NCBI GenBank assembly: GCA_028673005.1
Contig: CM054113.1
Span: 213,792,417 to 213,856,416, forward strand
Reading direction: 5' to 3'
Length of the DNA: 64,000 nt
DNA from: Tanypteryx hageni
Taxonomy: Eukaryota > Arthropoda > Insecta > Odonata > Petaluridae
This document shows, in pieces, positions 47,581-59,054 of this stretch. The translations under genes were made by a program, and so were the position numbers. Under the pieces are notes generated by a model. The model searched no databases, was not told where the DNA came from, and saw only the letters and a list, made by a program, of their open reading frames with translations. Every line of letters begins with the position of its first letter. The first letter of the stretch is position 1.

Positions 47581-47940
47581 ATCTTGTTATTCCTCAAAAG
47601 TATGAATCAATCTGTCAAACGATACGACAGAGGCTCTCCAGACGGTTTTCTTGTAGCCCTTTTCTACGCTGGATCTGGGTATCATGTACATGATACTAAG
47701 CTATGACAAATATTTAAAATGGTTAAATCCGGGTATATACGGTGGATTTTGAAGCAATATTTAATCGGAGTGAATGCTGATTCTCAAATTAAGATGTATG
47801 AAGAAACAGTGAAAAAGCACAAGGCATAGGTTAAATGTTTGATTAAAATATTTGGAAATGTTTTGGAATTCAATTAGGACCATCGCGTAATAAAATGAAC
47901 GACCTTTTCTCTGTAGTCAGCTCTAAGCTTAATTCTCTGC
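47581..47940. other. AT-rich DNA, nothing recognised
   Basis: No supported feature is seen. Confidence 0.4.
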
Positions 47941-48430
47941 CGTTATTATTATTATTTCAATATACAATGCAAGTGGGCGCCTGGCCCGGTGGCAAAGTTA
48001 CAAAATTAACATATAAAAAACATATTTAAAACATATAAAAACATATTAAGAAGATTCAGTTTACAATTTTTCACATACCACATACAATATTCTATCCCTA
48101 TATTTTTCCTGTTAGGAGCTTCGAGTTCGAGCTCCTTCGTTAATTAATTCATCTTACAATATTATTTAACAATAAATTAACTAAAAGTAATGAATATCGA
48201 TCCCAGTGATATTTTTTACTCTTGATTTAGACATGATATATAAATTTGGATATCGATTGAAGCTACAGATAATATGCATGATATTATATACGTAATCACG
48301 TCGTTTATCAGTGTTTTCATCCATTGTTTTAAGATTTCCAACCGATCCAATTTTTAAGCTCAGTTTAGTTAAAGGAAAAAATATTCTTAAACATTTTACC
48401 TGACTTAAAATTGAAGGTTTGTCATAAATT
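47941..48430 (-). repeat. Possible LINE 3' end relic with (AAT)n tail, minus strand
   Basis: On the minus strand this region ends in GCCACCGGGCCAGGCGCCCA, then AATAATAAT units at the tail (47942-47958 on the plus strand). Upstream is a short conceptual reading with RVKNITGIDIHYF. The arrangement resembles the 3' UTR and tail of a non-LTR element, but no reverse transcriptase remains. The assignment is a guess. Confidence 0.3.
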
Positions 48431-48784
48431 CCAATTTTTTAGATTTAAGAAAAAACGATTACATAAACGAAGGATATCAAGGCTGTGTGGACGAAAAAAC
48501 TAGAAAAATTCATTACGGAAAATTAAACAAGTTAGGAAAGTGTACAGTGTATCACAAATAGGCGCGTTTCGTGCGATGGAGTATTTTAAACTATACTATA
48601 TAATTTGACCGAACACACACCATAAAACAGCAAAACACCATGACCCGATTGTATTTTTGTCCATTAAAAAATTCTTCTCCCCCCTTAGTTGGTGCATCAA
48701 TAAACATTACGTAATTTTAATGACTAAATACTGCAAAACGATATATCAGAAATGATTCCAGGAAACTAATCAATTTATATTAAG

Positions 48785-49355
48785 TGATTTATTTTCTAAC
48801 CAGTTTTAATCAACCAAACAATCAACAATTATTTAAAACATACCTCATAGTTCAGTAGTTGTAATATTTATGTTTATGCTCTTTTCTTCGCAGTAGATAA
48901 TTCATTTCCTTTCGCTTGTAAATCTGTCATGCACGCTTAATGAATTAAATGTAATTTGTAATTATAGCAGATGTTATTTACTTCAGTAACCAATAAGATT
49001 ATTTACCTTGACAACAATTTATGCATGATTTTTTTTTAACAAGTTCAAAGCAAATTACGACTTTCTTGTCCAATTTTCTTGATAACGGCTACTCCTACGA
49101 TAAAAATGTATAGGAAATGAAATACTTTACGTTACTATTTCTACAGGTTTCTTCAAAAACTATTTTAATTTGACCAAACATTTACGAGATATAACGGAAA
49201 GTTCATTTTTTGTCACCAGTAAAGTGGTACCCCTGATTGACTTACGTAATTAATTTTTGTTATTTTCTTATTATCTTTGACTATAAGTTATTAATATCAA
49301 ATTTAATAAAAATCCGTTCAGTAGAAGCCGAGAACGAACATGCGGACGGACGGAC
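48785..49355. repeat. Dispersed repeat R2, copy b
   Basis: This is the counterpart of 7230-7870 in the same orientation, diverged with small insertions and deletions. It ends in the shared CATGCGGACGGACGGAC words. Confidence 0.7.
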
Positions 49356-49784
49356 AAACCGACGCTAATAGGCGCTTCTGCTGGAATCAAAATGCACCTA
49401 AAACGGACTTTTCTTGTGAATTCAAACACTTTAATGTATTTTTTCATTAACTCCTCGACACTCTTTCGTCTGATTTATATAGAAGCGAAAACGGGAATCA
49501 TTTTATGCCGAGGAACTACGCCCCACAAGTAAAGACGTCCATTGACCTTTTTTCTTATTCCTTTAAACAAGCAAATACCTATTCCACGTAAATTAATGAT
49601 AATCACAGAGATATTTTGTGCTATGGTTTACATAAGTTTTACATTTCTGCGCGTATGAATAGCTAAGTGCATAAGTTGACCCTAAGCTATCATAATTGCT
49701 ACCCAAAATATTAGCTTTGTAGCGTGACTACGTCCATGCGTGCGCCACAACGACGTGGAAATGGTAGATCCGTAAATGGCGAAA
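49356..49784. other. AT-rich DNA, nothing recognised
   Basis: No supported feature is seen. Confidence 0.4.
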
Positions 49785-50010
49785 ATCTGAAACTTGGCAA
49801 GTATGTAGTAGATCCGGTGGTAGTATCCTTTTTTAAAGAATCAGGAAAAATCTGAAAAATGTGGAATAGTAATGAATTCTTTAATTTTTTATAAAAATTC
49901 GTTTCATCGCCATTAATATTAAGAGCATTACCTGATTAAATCGTTAAAATTAAGAACTATATTTTTCTCTGAAGGGAGAATCCAAATCCATGCTAAATTA
50001 GCTTGAAATT
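49785..50010. repeat. Dispersed repeat R5, copy b
   Basis: It shares an ordered set of words with 2300-2560, including AGGAAAAATCTGAA and AATGTGGAATAG. Strongly diverged. Confidence 0.4.
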
Positions 50011-50690
50011 TTCTTGATACCAGAAAATAATGTGAATTTTTTAAGAATCTAACAAGCAGAATTCTGATTCCATGGACAGGAGTACAAATATTATTCATGG
50101 TGTAAATTTTTAAATAGGAGGGGGGAGAGATGGATAGATTGATAGAACGAGAGAATGAAAGATTTTTCATTTTAAACTGTGAAATGAAGAAAGATGGAAA
50201 CCTATATCTATTGCGATTTTATAACATTTGATTTAATTATTTTATATAAATACAATATGACCCTTATAATGATATTTCATAAATAACTAATTACCTATAA
50301 AATCAATGATTTTAGTCCATTTTTCTATCGCTTTTCATTGTTACTTCAAAATCTCACGCAACGCTGTAAAGGGCAGACTAGTTACATGATTATTCCTAAA
50401 AAAACTGGTAAATTCGCGTTCATTAATGAAGATGGACAGGCAGCGGTAAACGAGAAGCGTATCTAATACATATATTAAAGAGAGTTCTGTCCTTCTTTCT
50501 GTGTATGCACGGTTTGCACGGTTGCACACTTACAGCACATTTTTCATTTGCATTTTAAAATCACTTAGAATTGCTATATAAACGACGCCTAAAAGAAAGA
50601 ATATTCGTTTTCCAGCCATCTATTTTCCAATACGCGTCGAATCGTTCCACAAATTCGTTATTAACACGAACATTTGGCTAAATTTTAGAG

Positions 50691-50855
50691 AAAGTAAGTA
50701 AAAGGTAATAGATCCTTCACCGTAAAAAAATGGAAAGAGAAAACTCACGTACGCGCTTTAGGTCTCCGGAAGAATCGGCGGGACCTACAGCGCGTACGTG
50801 AGTTTTCTCTTTCCATTTTTTTACAGTAAAGGATCTATTTACTTTTACTTACTTT
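50691..50855. repeat. 165-bp near-perfect hairpin (inverted repeat)
   Basis: Two arms of about 77 bases each pair across a loop of about 10 bases around 50773. The inner 36-base block of each arm, which includes ATGGAAAGAGAAAACTCACG, is an exact reverse complement of its partner. Only a few mismatches occur elsewhere. The outer ends are AAAGTAAGTAAAAG and its inverse. Flanking sequence outside 50691 and 50855 does not pair. It could be a small MITE or a hairpin-RNA source. Confidence 0.95.
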
Positions 50856-51225
50856 GTATTGTATCACCGTGTCTCGCAATACCCCTTTTATCATAAATTT
50901 TAGACGACAAAATTTCGTAGTCAAGGGCGACGGCATTGTCTAGCAAAATTACGTCTATATCTCAAAGCAATGACATGAACTTTGATACTCTATTTGAAAT
51001 CAACTGTGAAAACTCTTCTCATATATTTTGAATGCATTTTAATCGAAAGGGAAGTAATGCTGGCTTAATTTGAAAGAGAGGTTTGTTTACTGCAATGCCA
51101 TTTCTAAGGCATGGAAGAAATGCGAACGAACATACGACCGCTAATATTTTTATTAGGTTTTTATTTTGCTTACCTTGACGACGAAAGAACTTAGTAAGTA
51201 ACTTTTATAATTCACACATTTTTTG

Positions 51226-51320
51226 TAATCACTATAAATGCACCGGTCATGCGTCAAATATCTTGCTTAATTATCGAAAGAAATTAATCATAATCATTGT
51301 CAATATAGTAATTTGCTTCA
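51226..51320. repeat. Dispersed repeat R4, copy b
   Basis: It matches 40254-40340 in the same orientation with scattered mismatches. Confidence 0.75.
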
Positions 51321-52319
51321 AACTGCCCAATAAAATTTGCAAATGAAAAGATATTTTCAATGTACGCGTGAAGTATCTTCCTATTTTAAATGTTGAATTT
51401 TCCATCATTACAATCCATTGGAGTCGTTTCTCACTTCAAGTTTTTACGCTACATGTTTATTTGTTTTGCATTTACATGAAACTTTTCACATAAATTTTCA
51501 ATCGGTTTTTGTTCTTCATGGTTTTGTGTTGTTGCAACCGCTTTATAAAATGTCGAAAAATCGGGAGAAAATCTAATATAAGCTTAAAATATGACGGAGG
51601 AGAATGGAAGAGAGAAAAGGAGGAAGAATGGAAAGTGCCTTAAATCTAATATTTAATCCACGCATACCCGTCATATTGACGGGCTTTTGTACTAGTATGA
51701 AATAATGAGATTGGTCTCCACCACTATAATAATGTTTCAAAGGTTTAACGCATTACCAGCCATTGGTATAAATTACGCCATCGTTCAATTTTTTCGTACG
51801 AAATAAGTAGCGGAACCATAACCGAAGCGTTGACAAGTTAATAAGTGTGGATTTGACTTTTAAGGAAATCCAAGGTTCCAATACAGAAGAAGAAAATAAC
51901 TTCCATTTTCACTTAATAATGTGTCTGCCATAAGGCGTTCGTATGTCGATAAAATATAAAACAGTGCATGAATTTTTGTATCCTGTTAGATGATACGTTA
52001 ACAGAATTCGATTAATTAATTTTATCTTATGCTAATAACACAAAAATAAAAAAATAACTTATCAAGGGCTCTACTTTCAACAAAAGGACCAGTATATATT
52101 TTTTAAATCATGTAGGTCGTAAATGGGCGAATATTTTTAATAATAAAAAAGATTGAATCGGTTTTGCTCTCACTAGTAGCCTTCCTATGTATTATAACGT
52201 CATCAAATTTATTATCCCTGGCATTGAAGAAACAGATGAAAAATAAAAAATCAGACATATATTCTATAAGGATTACAGTTCAGAGCTATGACATTACGGT
52301 GTAATGGTTAATTTCTCTA
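51321..52319. other. AT-rich DNA, nothing recognised
   Basis: No supported feature is seen. Confidence 0.4.
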
Positions 52320-53224
52320 ATTTTTAGTCTGCTTTCCAGAATGGATATAGGCTTATAGTTTCTTCGCTGTGTCTGTCTGTCCCTCTCCCCTATTAACTTT
52401 GGAATCAATAGACCGATTTTCATGGCATTTGGTGGAAATCTCTTGTTACTAGGGCCGAGCTCTCAAGGATAGTTTTTTTTTCGAAGAATGGAAGTCCCGG
52501 ATTCGATTACAGGAGCTATCTTTCCAATTTAATTTACATGGGAAATCTGAAATCCATCGTGCAGTATATTTTTCTCTTGCATATTAAAATATCTTAAAAT
52601 TGGAATATCGGAGCGATATTTGTACTATTCCGTGAGTAAAGAAATGAAGATTCTAATTTTTATCCTCAAATATCGTATATCTTCGAATTTTGGGTAAATA
52701 CTGGCATTTTTGCAGTTCTTATCACTCATGACGAGAGTCATTGCCACGACTATTGTTGGACTCGGATTCGGTATAGTCTAGTACACACACGCGTTATTTT
52801 CCACACAAATACGCGTGATCAATTTTGTATTCCGTTCGAATGTAGTTTTAATAGTTTATAACGCTAAATTATGAAATTTAGGAACGCTATTTAAGCCAAT
52901 TTAAGTGATTTCTGTACTACTCGGTGATGTTATAATTCACTAATAGTATAAGTTATCAATTTACGTGATGAGGATTCAATTGTACCATTTAAAACTGTAT
53001 TATTTATTATTTATTATTAATAATATATTGATAGCTAACGAGTGAGAGACTTTTAATACATACACTAATCAATTCTGTGCTAATTAACCTGTAAAAATAT
53101 ATTATAATCTGTAAATGATTAGAGCATACAAAATTTTGATCATCTGATTCTAAAAAGCAATGGATTTATATTCATTTAATTTAAAATAATTATGTGGAAA
53201 GTAGGCATCATAAGTTCCGTTTGA
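52320..53224. repeat. Dispersed repeat R3, copy b (longer)
   Basis: It is the same as 46909-47580 up to GCTAAATTATGAAA (about 52877). It then holds about 318 AT-rich bases before rejoining at GGAAAGTAGGCATCATAAGT (about 53195), where copy a has only about 57. Either this copy gained an insertion or copy a lost the segment. Confidence 0.85.
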
Positions 53225-53255
53225 ATCACCGTGTTTCATTTACGAAAGACAATTT

Positions 53256-53839
53256 TTAACACTTCGTAACTGGCACCCCAAATAGTAACATCACAGCTGG
53301 TAGTTGGTCTGACAGACCCGGATCATTTATTACTTTTTAACTATATAATACGACGTGATTTGTTTTTGTTAACTTTCAGATAGATATAGAGACTCCTTTT
53401 TTGTATACCAACACTTTATTATTTAAGCCACTGAACATTTCGTAAATCAAAGAAGTTTGAAATTAAGGAAACTGCATAAATGCCCTAAAAATGGAATACT
53501 TTAAAAACAAGTATGAGAGGTAACAAAAGCTGATAAACTTTTAAATGGCATTACATAAATTTAAATCGTTTTAGCACAGTCCAGTCCGTAAATAAAATAT
53601 ATTTGATATGCCAAAAAATATAACGCGTGTGCTGGCACCGGGTCTGACAGACCCAACATGACACAAATGTCCTCGGCTCTCCAACACCTGCAGCGGTGGA
53701 TCATTGATTGCTAGCCCAAACTGATGTAGAGTAGAGGGGGTACTGAGGGTGGTAGCGGTGCAGGTGCTGACATTGAGTGGATATAAAAGAAACAAATCGG
53801 GTTGGGTCTCACAGACTCGCGCCAGCTTCGAAGGGTTAA
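53256..53839. mobile_element. piggyBac-type MITE at a TTAA site
   Basis: TTAA flanks both ends (53256-53259 and 53836-53839) around a 576-bp body. The right terminus, read inward, is CCCTTCGAAGCTGGCGCGAG. The left terminus, CACTTCGTAACTGGCACC, aligns with it. TTAA duplication and CCC-type ends are the mark of piggyBac transposons. Near both ends the motif GGTCTGACAGACC occurs (about 53312 and 53641), with a variant in the right TIR. A minus-strand open frame at 53571-53867 crosses the right end and is not a transposase. Confidence 0.85.
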
Positions 53840-54330
53840 GGAAAGTAGGGTCCCCATAATTCTGCATGCAGATTCAATCAAGGATTGTAAGCAAGAAAAA
53901 AATCATAAGATATGCCTATACTCACACATATTTTCAGGATATTACATAGAGAGAAAATTAACTTTAGTTATTTTGAAAAATTGCTAGAAGCACATACTAA
54001 ATGAATATTTAAAATTTAAATTGCCACATCGTTGAATGAAATTTATTTTCGTTCGTTTTGAAGTTGTACACTTCGTTTAGAACACGTGAAATTAGTGAAT
54101 TTTGCAAGGAATCCTAAGGAAGGAGAATTTTAAATGAAGGAATTATAAGGATTGGGTTATTATAACCAGAGTTCCCAAGGGTCCCGTATTATCTGAATGC
54201 ATTTCGCCTACTACTGACGACAAGGCCTCCTTAATCATAAACTAAAATGACTCCGCGATACCAAAAGCAAGACCAAAATGATTCTTGTCATCAAATAGGA
54301 AAAGGGAGCCGTTCCGGAGAATAGAACGCT
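53840..54330. other. AT-rich DNA, nothing recognised
   Basis: No supported feature is seen. Confidence 0.4.
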
Positions 54331-54344
54331 GATGGGGTTCATAT

Positions 54345-54975
54345 GGGGAAGGGAGGGTGATGGCGGAGGAAATAAACGACTCTATCAAAGAATATTCGGA
54401 TGGGAATGGTGGAGAGAGGAAGAGGGAGGGGCAGAAAGGGGAGGAAGAGGGAGGAAGGCGGGGCGGAAAAGAGTCGAAGACTGTGTGGGAGACGGTAATT
54501 CGGAGGGAGATGGGAGGGGGTTGGAGAGTAGAGGGAGAAGATGTTTAAGGCAGGAGGAGAGAGGGGAAGGAGGTGGAAAGAGGGAGGGAGAGGATGTAGA
54601 AGGAGGAAGGGAGAGGAGGTAGAAGGAGACAGGGGGAGGAGGTAGAAGGACGGAGGGAGAGGAGGTAGAAGAGAGGTAGAAAGAGGAGGTAGAAGGAGGG
54701 AGGGGGATGAGGTAGAAGGAGGGAGGGGGATGAGGTAGAAGGAGGGAGGGGGATGAGGTAGAAGGAGGGAGGGGGATGAGGTAGAATGAGGGAGGGGGAT
54801 GAGGTAGAAGGAGGGAGGGGGATGAGGTAGAAGGAGGGAGGAGGAGGAGGTAGAAGGGGATGGGGAGGAAGTAAAAGGGGAGGGGGAGGAGGTAGAAGGG
54901 GAGTGGGAGGAGGTATAAGGGGAAGAGGAGGAGATAGAAGGGGAGGGGGAGGAGGTGGATGGGGTCAGGAGGAGA
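54345..54975. repeat. Purine-rich tract with a 23-bp minisatellite core
   Basis: A/G-rich sequence is organised into 23-base units of the form GATGAGGTAGAAGGAGGGAG then GGG, starting at 54706, 54729, 54752, 54775, 54798 and 54821, nearly identical to each other. Degenerate units of the same GAGGTAGAAGG theme extend from about 54590 to 54955. The long open frame on the opposite strand (Ser, Pro and Thr-rich) follows from the repeat. Confidence 0.95.
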
Positions 54976-56145
54976 GAGGGGCCCTTCCTTTGTCTTCCGT
55001 CTACCTCAAAGTGGTGGGGATGGAAGCCGGAAAGTTTCCTTCCTCGAGGAAAACTCTTATAAAGCTTCCGGCGAGCACTAAAATTGCGCTCATTCTCATC
55101 TCCCCACCCCCTTCCACTGCCGCCGCACAAACAGTTCATCATCAGGCGAATTGCGAATGTTAATATAACATGATTGGTGCGATGTGTTTTTTTTACCGTC
55201 AGGAAATGATTTCTCAACGCGAGTTTCCTTCAGGCTGATTTGTTTTTTTTTTAGATCGTTCCGGAAGCGGTTCTACGTAATCCAAAATGTCGATCTAAGT
55301 CCCTCGTCCGATGCTGGGGATTGTCGGCGGAAGGGGTTCCGATTACGACATCGCGGACGATGTTCACTCGCAATACGCGGACCTTTTTCACGTCTGATAA
55401 AAACAAGTGTCTTAATCAGCTTTTCCTTTGACAGAAAAACACGCCGACTCATTCATTTGTAAGCTCTCTGCAAGAATGACCGTGCGGTGGCATTGCGCCG
55501 TGGAGCGTCCGCAATCAGTCGCCATAGCTTTAAGGCGCCTTTAGCCTTTGGCATTTTTCATTTCATTTGTCATGAAAAAACTTTTCAAACTCCAGCGAAA
55601 GAGTGGAGTCCATGAATTCTATTTTGGCGCTGTCTGCACCCACACATGCCATACTCACTGGCATACCATAATCTCTACGTTCTCTCTGCAACGCTAATAT
55701 AGGGCCACCAGGCGTACCGGACATTACGGTACCGTCTCGGATTTGACTTCGAGAGCCGGTCCCGGATTTCCCGTTTCTGCATTATAAAACTCCATCTTCA
55801 CTAAAATTTATAAATTGCAATTTATTGGAATCACATGAGAATATGTGGCGGTTAGTATTCGTAGGTGTGAATTTTGTTGCGTGCACTATAGAAGTAGTGA
55901 GTGCTTTGGCGGCTAGGAAACTTACTCTAGAGATCATATTTGGTTTAAAAATGGAAATCAAGTATAAAAATATTATATTTTTATAACGTCTAAAGGCAAG
56001 GTTTATTATTGGCAAAATATTTAAGTATTGGCAGGAGCTCCGCCCATACGCACGTAAAATCCGTGCCTCGCCCCACGAGGCGAATTGTTCCGCTGTTCGT
56101 GTGCACCTCGGAACCTATTCCTTTCGGAATATATTTAGGTAGAAC
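54976..56145. other. GC-richer then mixed DNA, nothing recognised
   Basis: 55000-55560 has raised GC and a TATAAAG at 55059. 55640-55780 is also GC-richer. No frame carries a known domain. Confidence 0.35.
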
Positions 56146-56545
56146 ATTATACCCATTTCCGGACTTTCTCTCAGTAGACATGTTTCATATCACATTCATT
56201 TCTCCGCCAATTAAAGATTTGCCCAATGACTGTGACTTTAAAAATGAAAAAAGAATACCTATTCATTTCTGTTACCGTCGTATTGTTTATCGTTACCTAT
56301 TTACTGTTTAAATAAATTATATCTAGGCCCATTTTTGAGCTTTCTCATAGTAGTAGTAGACAACACGTTTCATATCACATTCATTTCTCTGTCAATTAAA
56401 GGTTTACCGACCCACCACGACTTTAATATATGGGGACATGTCTGAATTACCAGCGGTCACAAACACAATACCAATGAACAATGGAATATTTATTTATTTT
56501 CGTTACCTTCTTATTGTTTATCGCTACTTATGTATTGTTTAAAAT
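56146..56545. repeat. Tandem duplication, two ~190-215-bp units
   Basis: Unit 1 (about 56150-56328) and unit 2 (about 56329-56545) share, in order, CCCATTT, a CTTTCTC word, TTTCATATCACATTCATTTC, CAATTAAAG, GACTTTAA, TTTCTGTTAC-like TTTTCGTTACC and TATTGTTTATCG. Unit 2 carries extra bases. The right part of unit 2 merges into repeat R1. Confidence 0.75.
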
Positions 56546-56650
56546 TTAAAATTGCGTCGAAATTTCGTGCGATGCAAAATTATAATCCCAGCAATCATAC
56601 CTGATCATACGCAATTACACGAAACCGGCAACAATGCAAGTCATCTAGAC
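56480..56650. repeat. Dispersed repeat R1, left half of the interrupted copy
   Basis: It aligns with 2740-2925 up to GCAAGTCATCTAGAC, where the nested hAT insertion begins. The alignment resumes at 63630. Confidence 0.75.
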
Positions 56651-56948
56651 CAGCATTTCTCGACTAGAGTTTGTCGGTTCGGATTATCCGTATTCGAAAA
56701 CCACGGTTTCTAAGAAAGAAACCGTATTTGAAAACCGTAATAAAAACCCGCGGTTTTTGGTTTTGAAATACCTGAAAAATCACGTTTAATTTCAAGATCC
56801 CACAATCCGCGAATTTGTAGCTGCAATTTAAAAATTGATCAAAACCAATTTCTCATCCAATAATGAACGTTTTCACCACAGATTGATTAAAGAGTCGATT
56901 ATACATAGAATGTTTTATGAAACGACTAAGGTAAGGTGGGGTAAGTGC

Positions 56949-58836
56949 GACCTTCCGTCTTCATTCATTATCATGCTTCTGTCCAAAGACATGTTTTAAC
57001 TGAAACGCTGCCTCCATTTCTCTCTCTCCCTAGAAGTCTCTTTTATACCTCTATAAGTATTATATCCCTGCTTTATATTATCTAATATTCATATTCTTTT
57101 TCTCCCTCTTCCTCTTCTTCCACTAATTTTTCCTTCTAAGATCGTCCTTTGTAAACACTGTCTTCTCAATGTGTGCCCTATCCAATTTGCTTTTCTTTTC
57201 CTGATTGTTTTATTAGCATCCTTTCTTCTCCCACCATTTCTAATACTTCTTCGTTTCTCTTCCTCTCTGTCCATTTCACTTTCATCATTCTCCTCCATAC
57301 CCACATCTCAAAACTTTCTAAATATTTTTCCTCCTTTCTCCTTACCGTCCACATCTCTGCACCATAAAGAGCTATGCTCCATATGTAGCATTTTGTTAAT
57401 TTCTTCCTTGTTTCAAAATTTATTTTCTTGCTTGTGAGAAGCTCCTTCTTCTCGTTAAATGCAGTTTTTTCCATTGCAATCCTACTTCTGATGTCCTGTG
57501 TACTACTTCCATCCTGCGCTAAAATACTGCCGAGATATTTGAAACTACTTACTTGTTCCAATTTTTGGCCATTTACCATTATATTTAATTCTTTATGTAC
57601 CTTTGAAACCACCATGACTTTCGTTTTTTCTGCATTGATCTTCATTCCATATTGTTGGCCAACCTCCACTAGTCTGTCTGTCATCCTCTGAAGCTCTTTC
57701 TCGTCTTGTGCTATTAAGCCCTGATCATCTGCGTATTTAATGGTGGTAATACTTTCACCTCCTATCTTAAATCCTTTCTCTTCCATCAACGCTTCTTCTG
57801 TTATTGTTTCTGCATAAATATTAAATATTGCTGGTGAAATAGGACATCCCTGCCTCACTCCCCTCCCTATTGAAGTACTTTCTGTTTCTTCTCCTTCAAC
57901 CCTGACTCTTTTGATCAAAGTAAAGGTTTTTAAGCAGTCTTTTATCTTTCCAATCTATTCCTATTTTGTTTAAAATACCCAGCATTTTATCCCATTTCAC
58001 TCGGTCAAAAGCTTTCCCCCAATCTACAAAACAAAAATACATACCTTTATTGACTTCTAGCGCTCTTTCTATCATCATCCTCATACATCCTATAGCATCT
58101 CTAGTTCCTCTTCCTCTTCTGAAACCAAACTTATTATCTTGCAGCTCCTTTTCTATTTTACCTTCAATTCTTTTGGTTATTATTCTGGTTAGAACTTTAG
58201 CTGTATGAGAAATTAAACTAATAGTTCTGTAATCCTTACAACTTTTTGCATTGTTCTTTTTCTCCAGTGGTAATACCTACATTATTCCTTCTCATTTCCC
58301 TTTTTAAGTTCTCTAGTTTACCCCCTGAATTCATAATCCTAACATTCCATGTGCCTATTCTTAATTTTTCACTACTTGCTTTTTTCTTATTAATGTTATA
58401 TTTCCTCTGTACATCCCCTAGGGTAGTCCCCACCTGGAGATTCGATTGGGGGACTATTTTACCACCGGAATATTTTACCCCAGAGAGATCCATAGAGGTA
58501 TTTGCAGCTTTTCAGCCTACCGTGGGCTATATAATGAGGTAGTTTTCCCTTGCTTTCCTCATCGCAGTTTCACAAGAGTGATTACCCATCTGTAGCTGTT
58601 CAGATCCACATGATCACCACCTACAGAGGTACTGTGCAAGTTGCTGCCCTTGCACAGGGGGATGTAAAACCCACAAGACTGCTTCTGAGTCTGACTCTTC
58701 CCCTCAGACCTTTCCGGCTTGGATGGTCCTACCAGGAGAATTATCTCCCGCTGGCATAGCTATTTGGTTCATAAGAGTACACAAACCCTCCCACCACTGT
58801 AAGGTTATGCAGTCCTTAGGGAGGGACCTTCCGTCT
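56949..58836 (-). mobile_element. RTE-like LINE family D, copy 2, internally deleted, 12-bp duplication
   Basis: The 12-mer GACCTTCCGTCT flanks the element on both sides (56949-56960 and 58825-58836), which sets the body at 56961-58824 (1864 bp). The 5' UTR and the first residues of the endonuclease are present. The sequence then jumps directly to the reverse transcriptase and runs to the 3' end. The ends therefore look complete while about half of ORF2 is missing. It is inserted in the 5' part of hAT-B. Confidence 0.93.
57089..58493 (-). pseudogene. LINE family D ORF2, copy 2: endonuclease start fused to reverse transcriptase
   Basis: On the minus strand from 58493 comes a leader with MDLSGVKYSGGKIVPQSNLQ, then LRIGTWNVRIMNSGGKLENL, the N-terminal strand of an APE-type endonuclease. 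After NNVGI the sequence switches near 58275 to the region just upstream of DYRTISLISH, out of frame. The rest of the endonuclease and the linker are deleted. The reverse transcriptase follows with CFVDWGKAFDRVKWDKML, GRGVRQGCPISPAIFNIY and intact YADD at 57724-57735. A 5-base deletion near 57906 (copy 1 reads on normally) and a one-base deletion near 57210 shift the frame. The C-terminus GRRGRGRKRI matches copy 1. RTE-type ORF2 proteins are about 1000 residues; this one is non-functional. Confidence 0.9.
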
Positions 58837-59054
58837 AGGAGATCGTATTTTCGTCCGAAGAGCAGATGGCGCATGTGTAACATATTAAGCACATTGTAGT
58901 CAAAGGATAATTCACTACTTTGTAATGCTGACTCTTTTAGTTCGCGAACCGCATGCATATGAACTATATTCTTCAGTTTATCTTGTGGTCGTAGTTAGTA
59001 GTGAGGAGTGGTTTCCTGCGGATTTTTTTAGAATCTACGTATTTAAAGTGTTAG

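Noticed and set aside
54339..55217. A 292-codon minus-strand open frame, Ser/Pro/Thr-rich
   Set aside because: It is generated by the 23-bp purine minisatellite; not a credible protein.
55640..55790. Similarity in wording (CCCGGATTT, GTCTCGGATT) to 45700-45770 as a shared element
   Set aside because: Matches are short and not collinear enough to claim a repeat.
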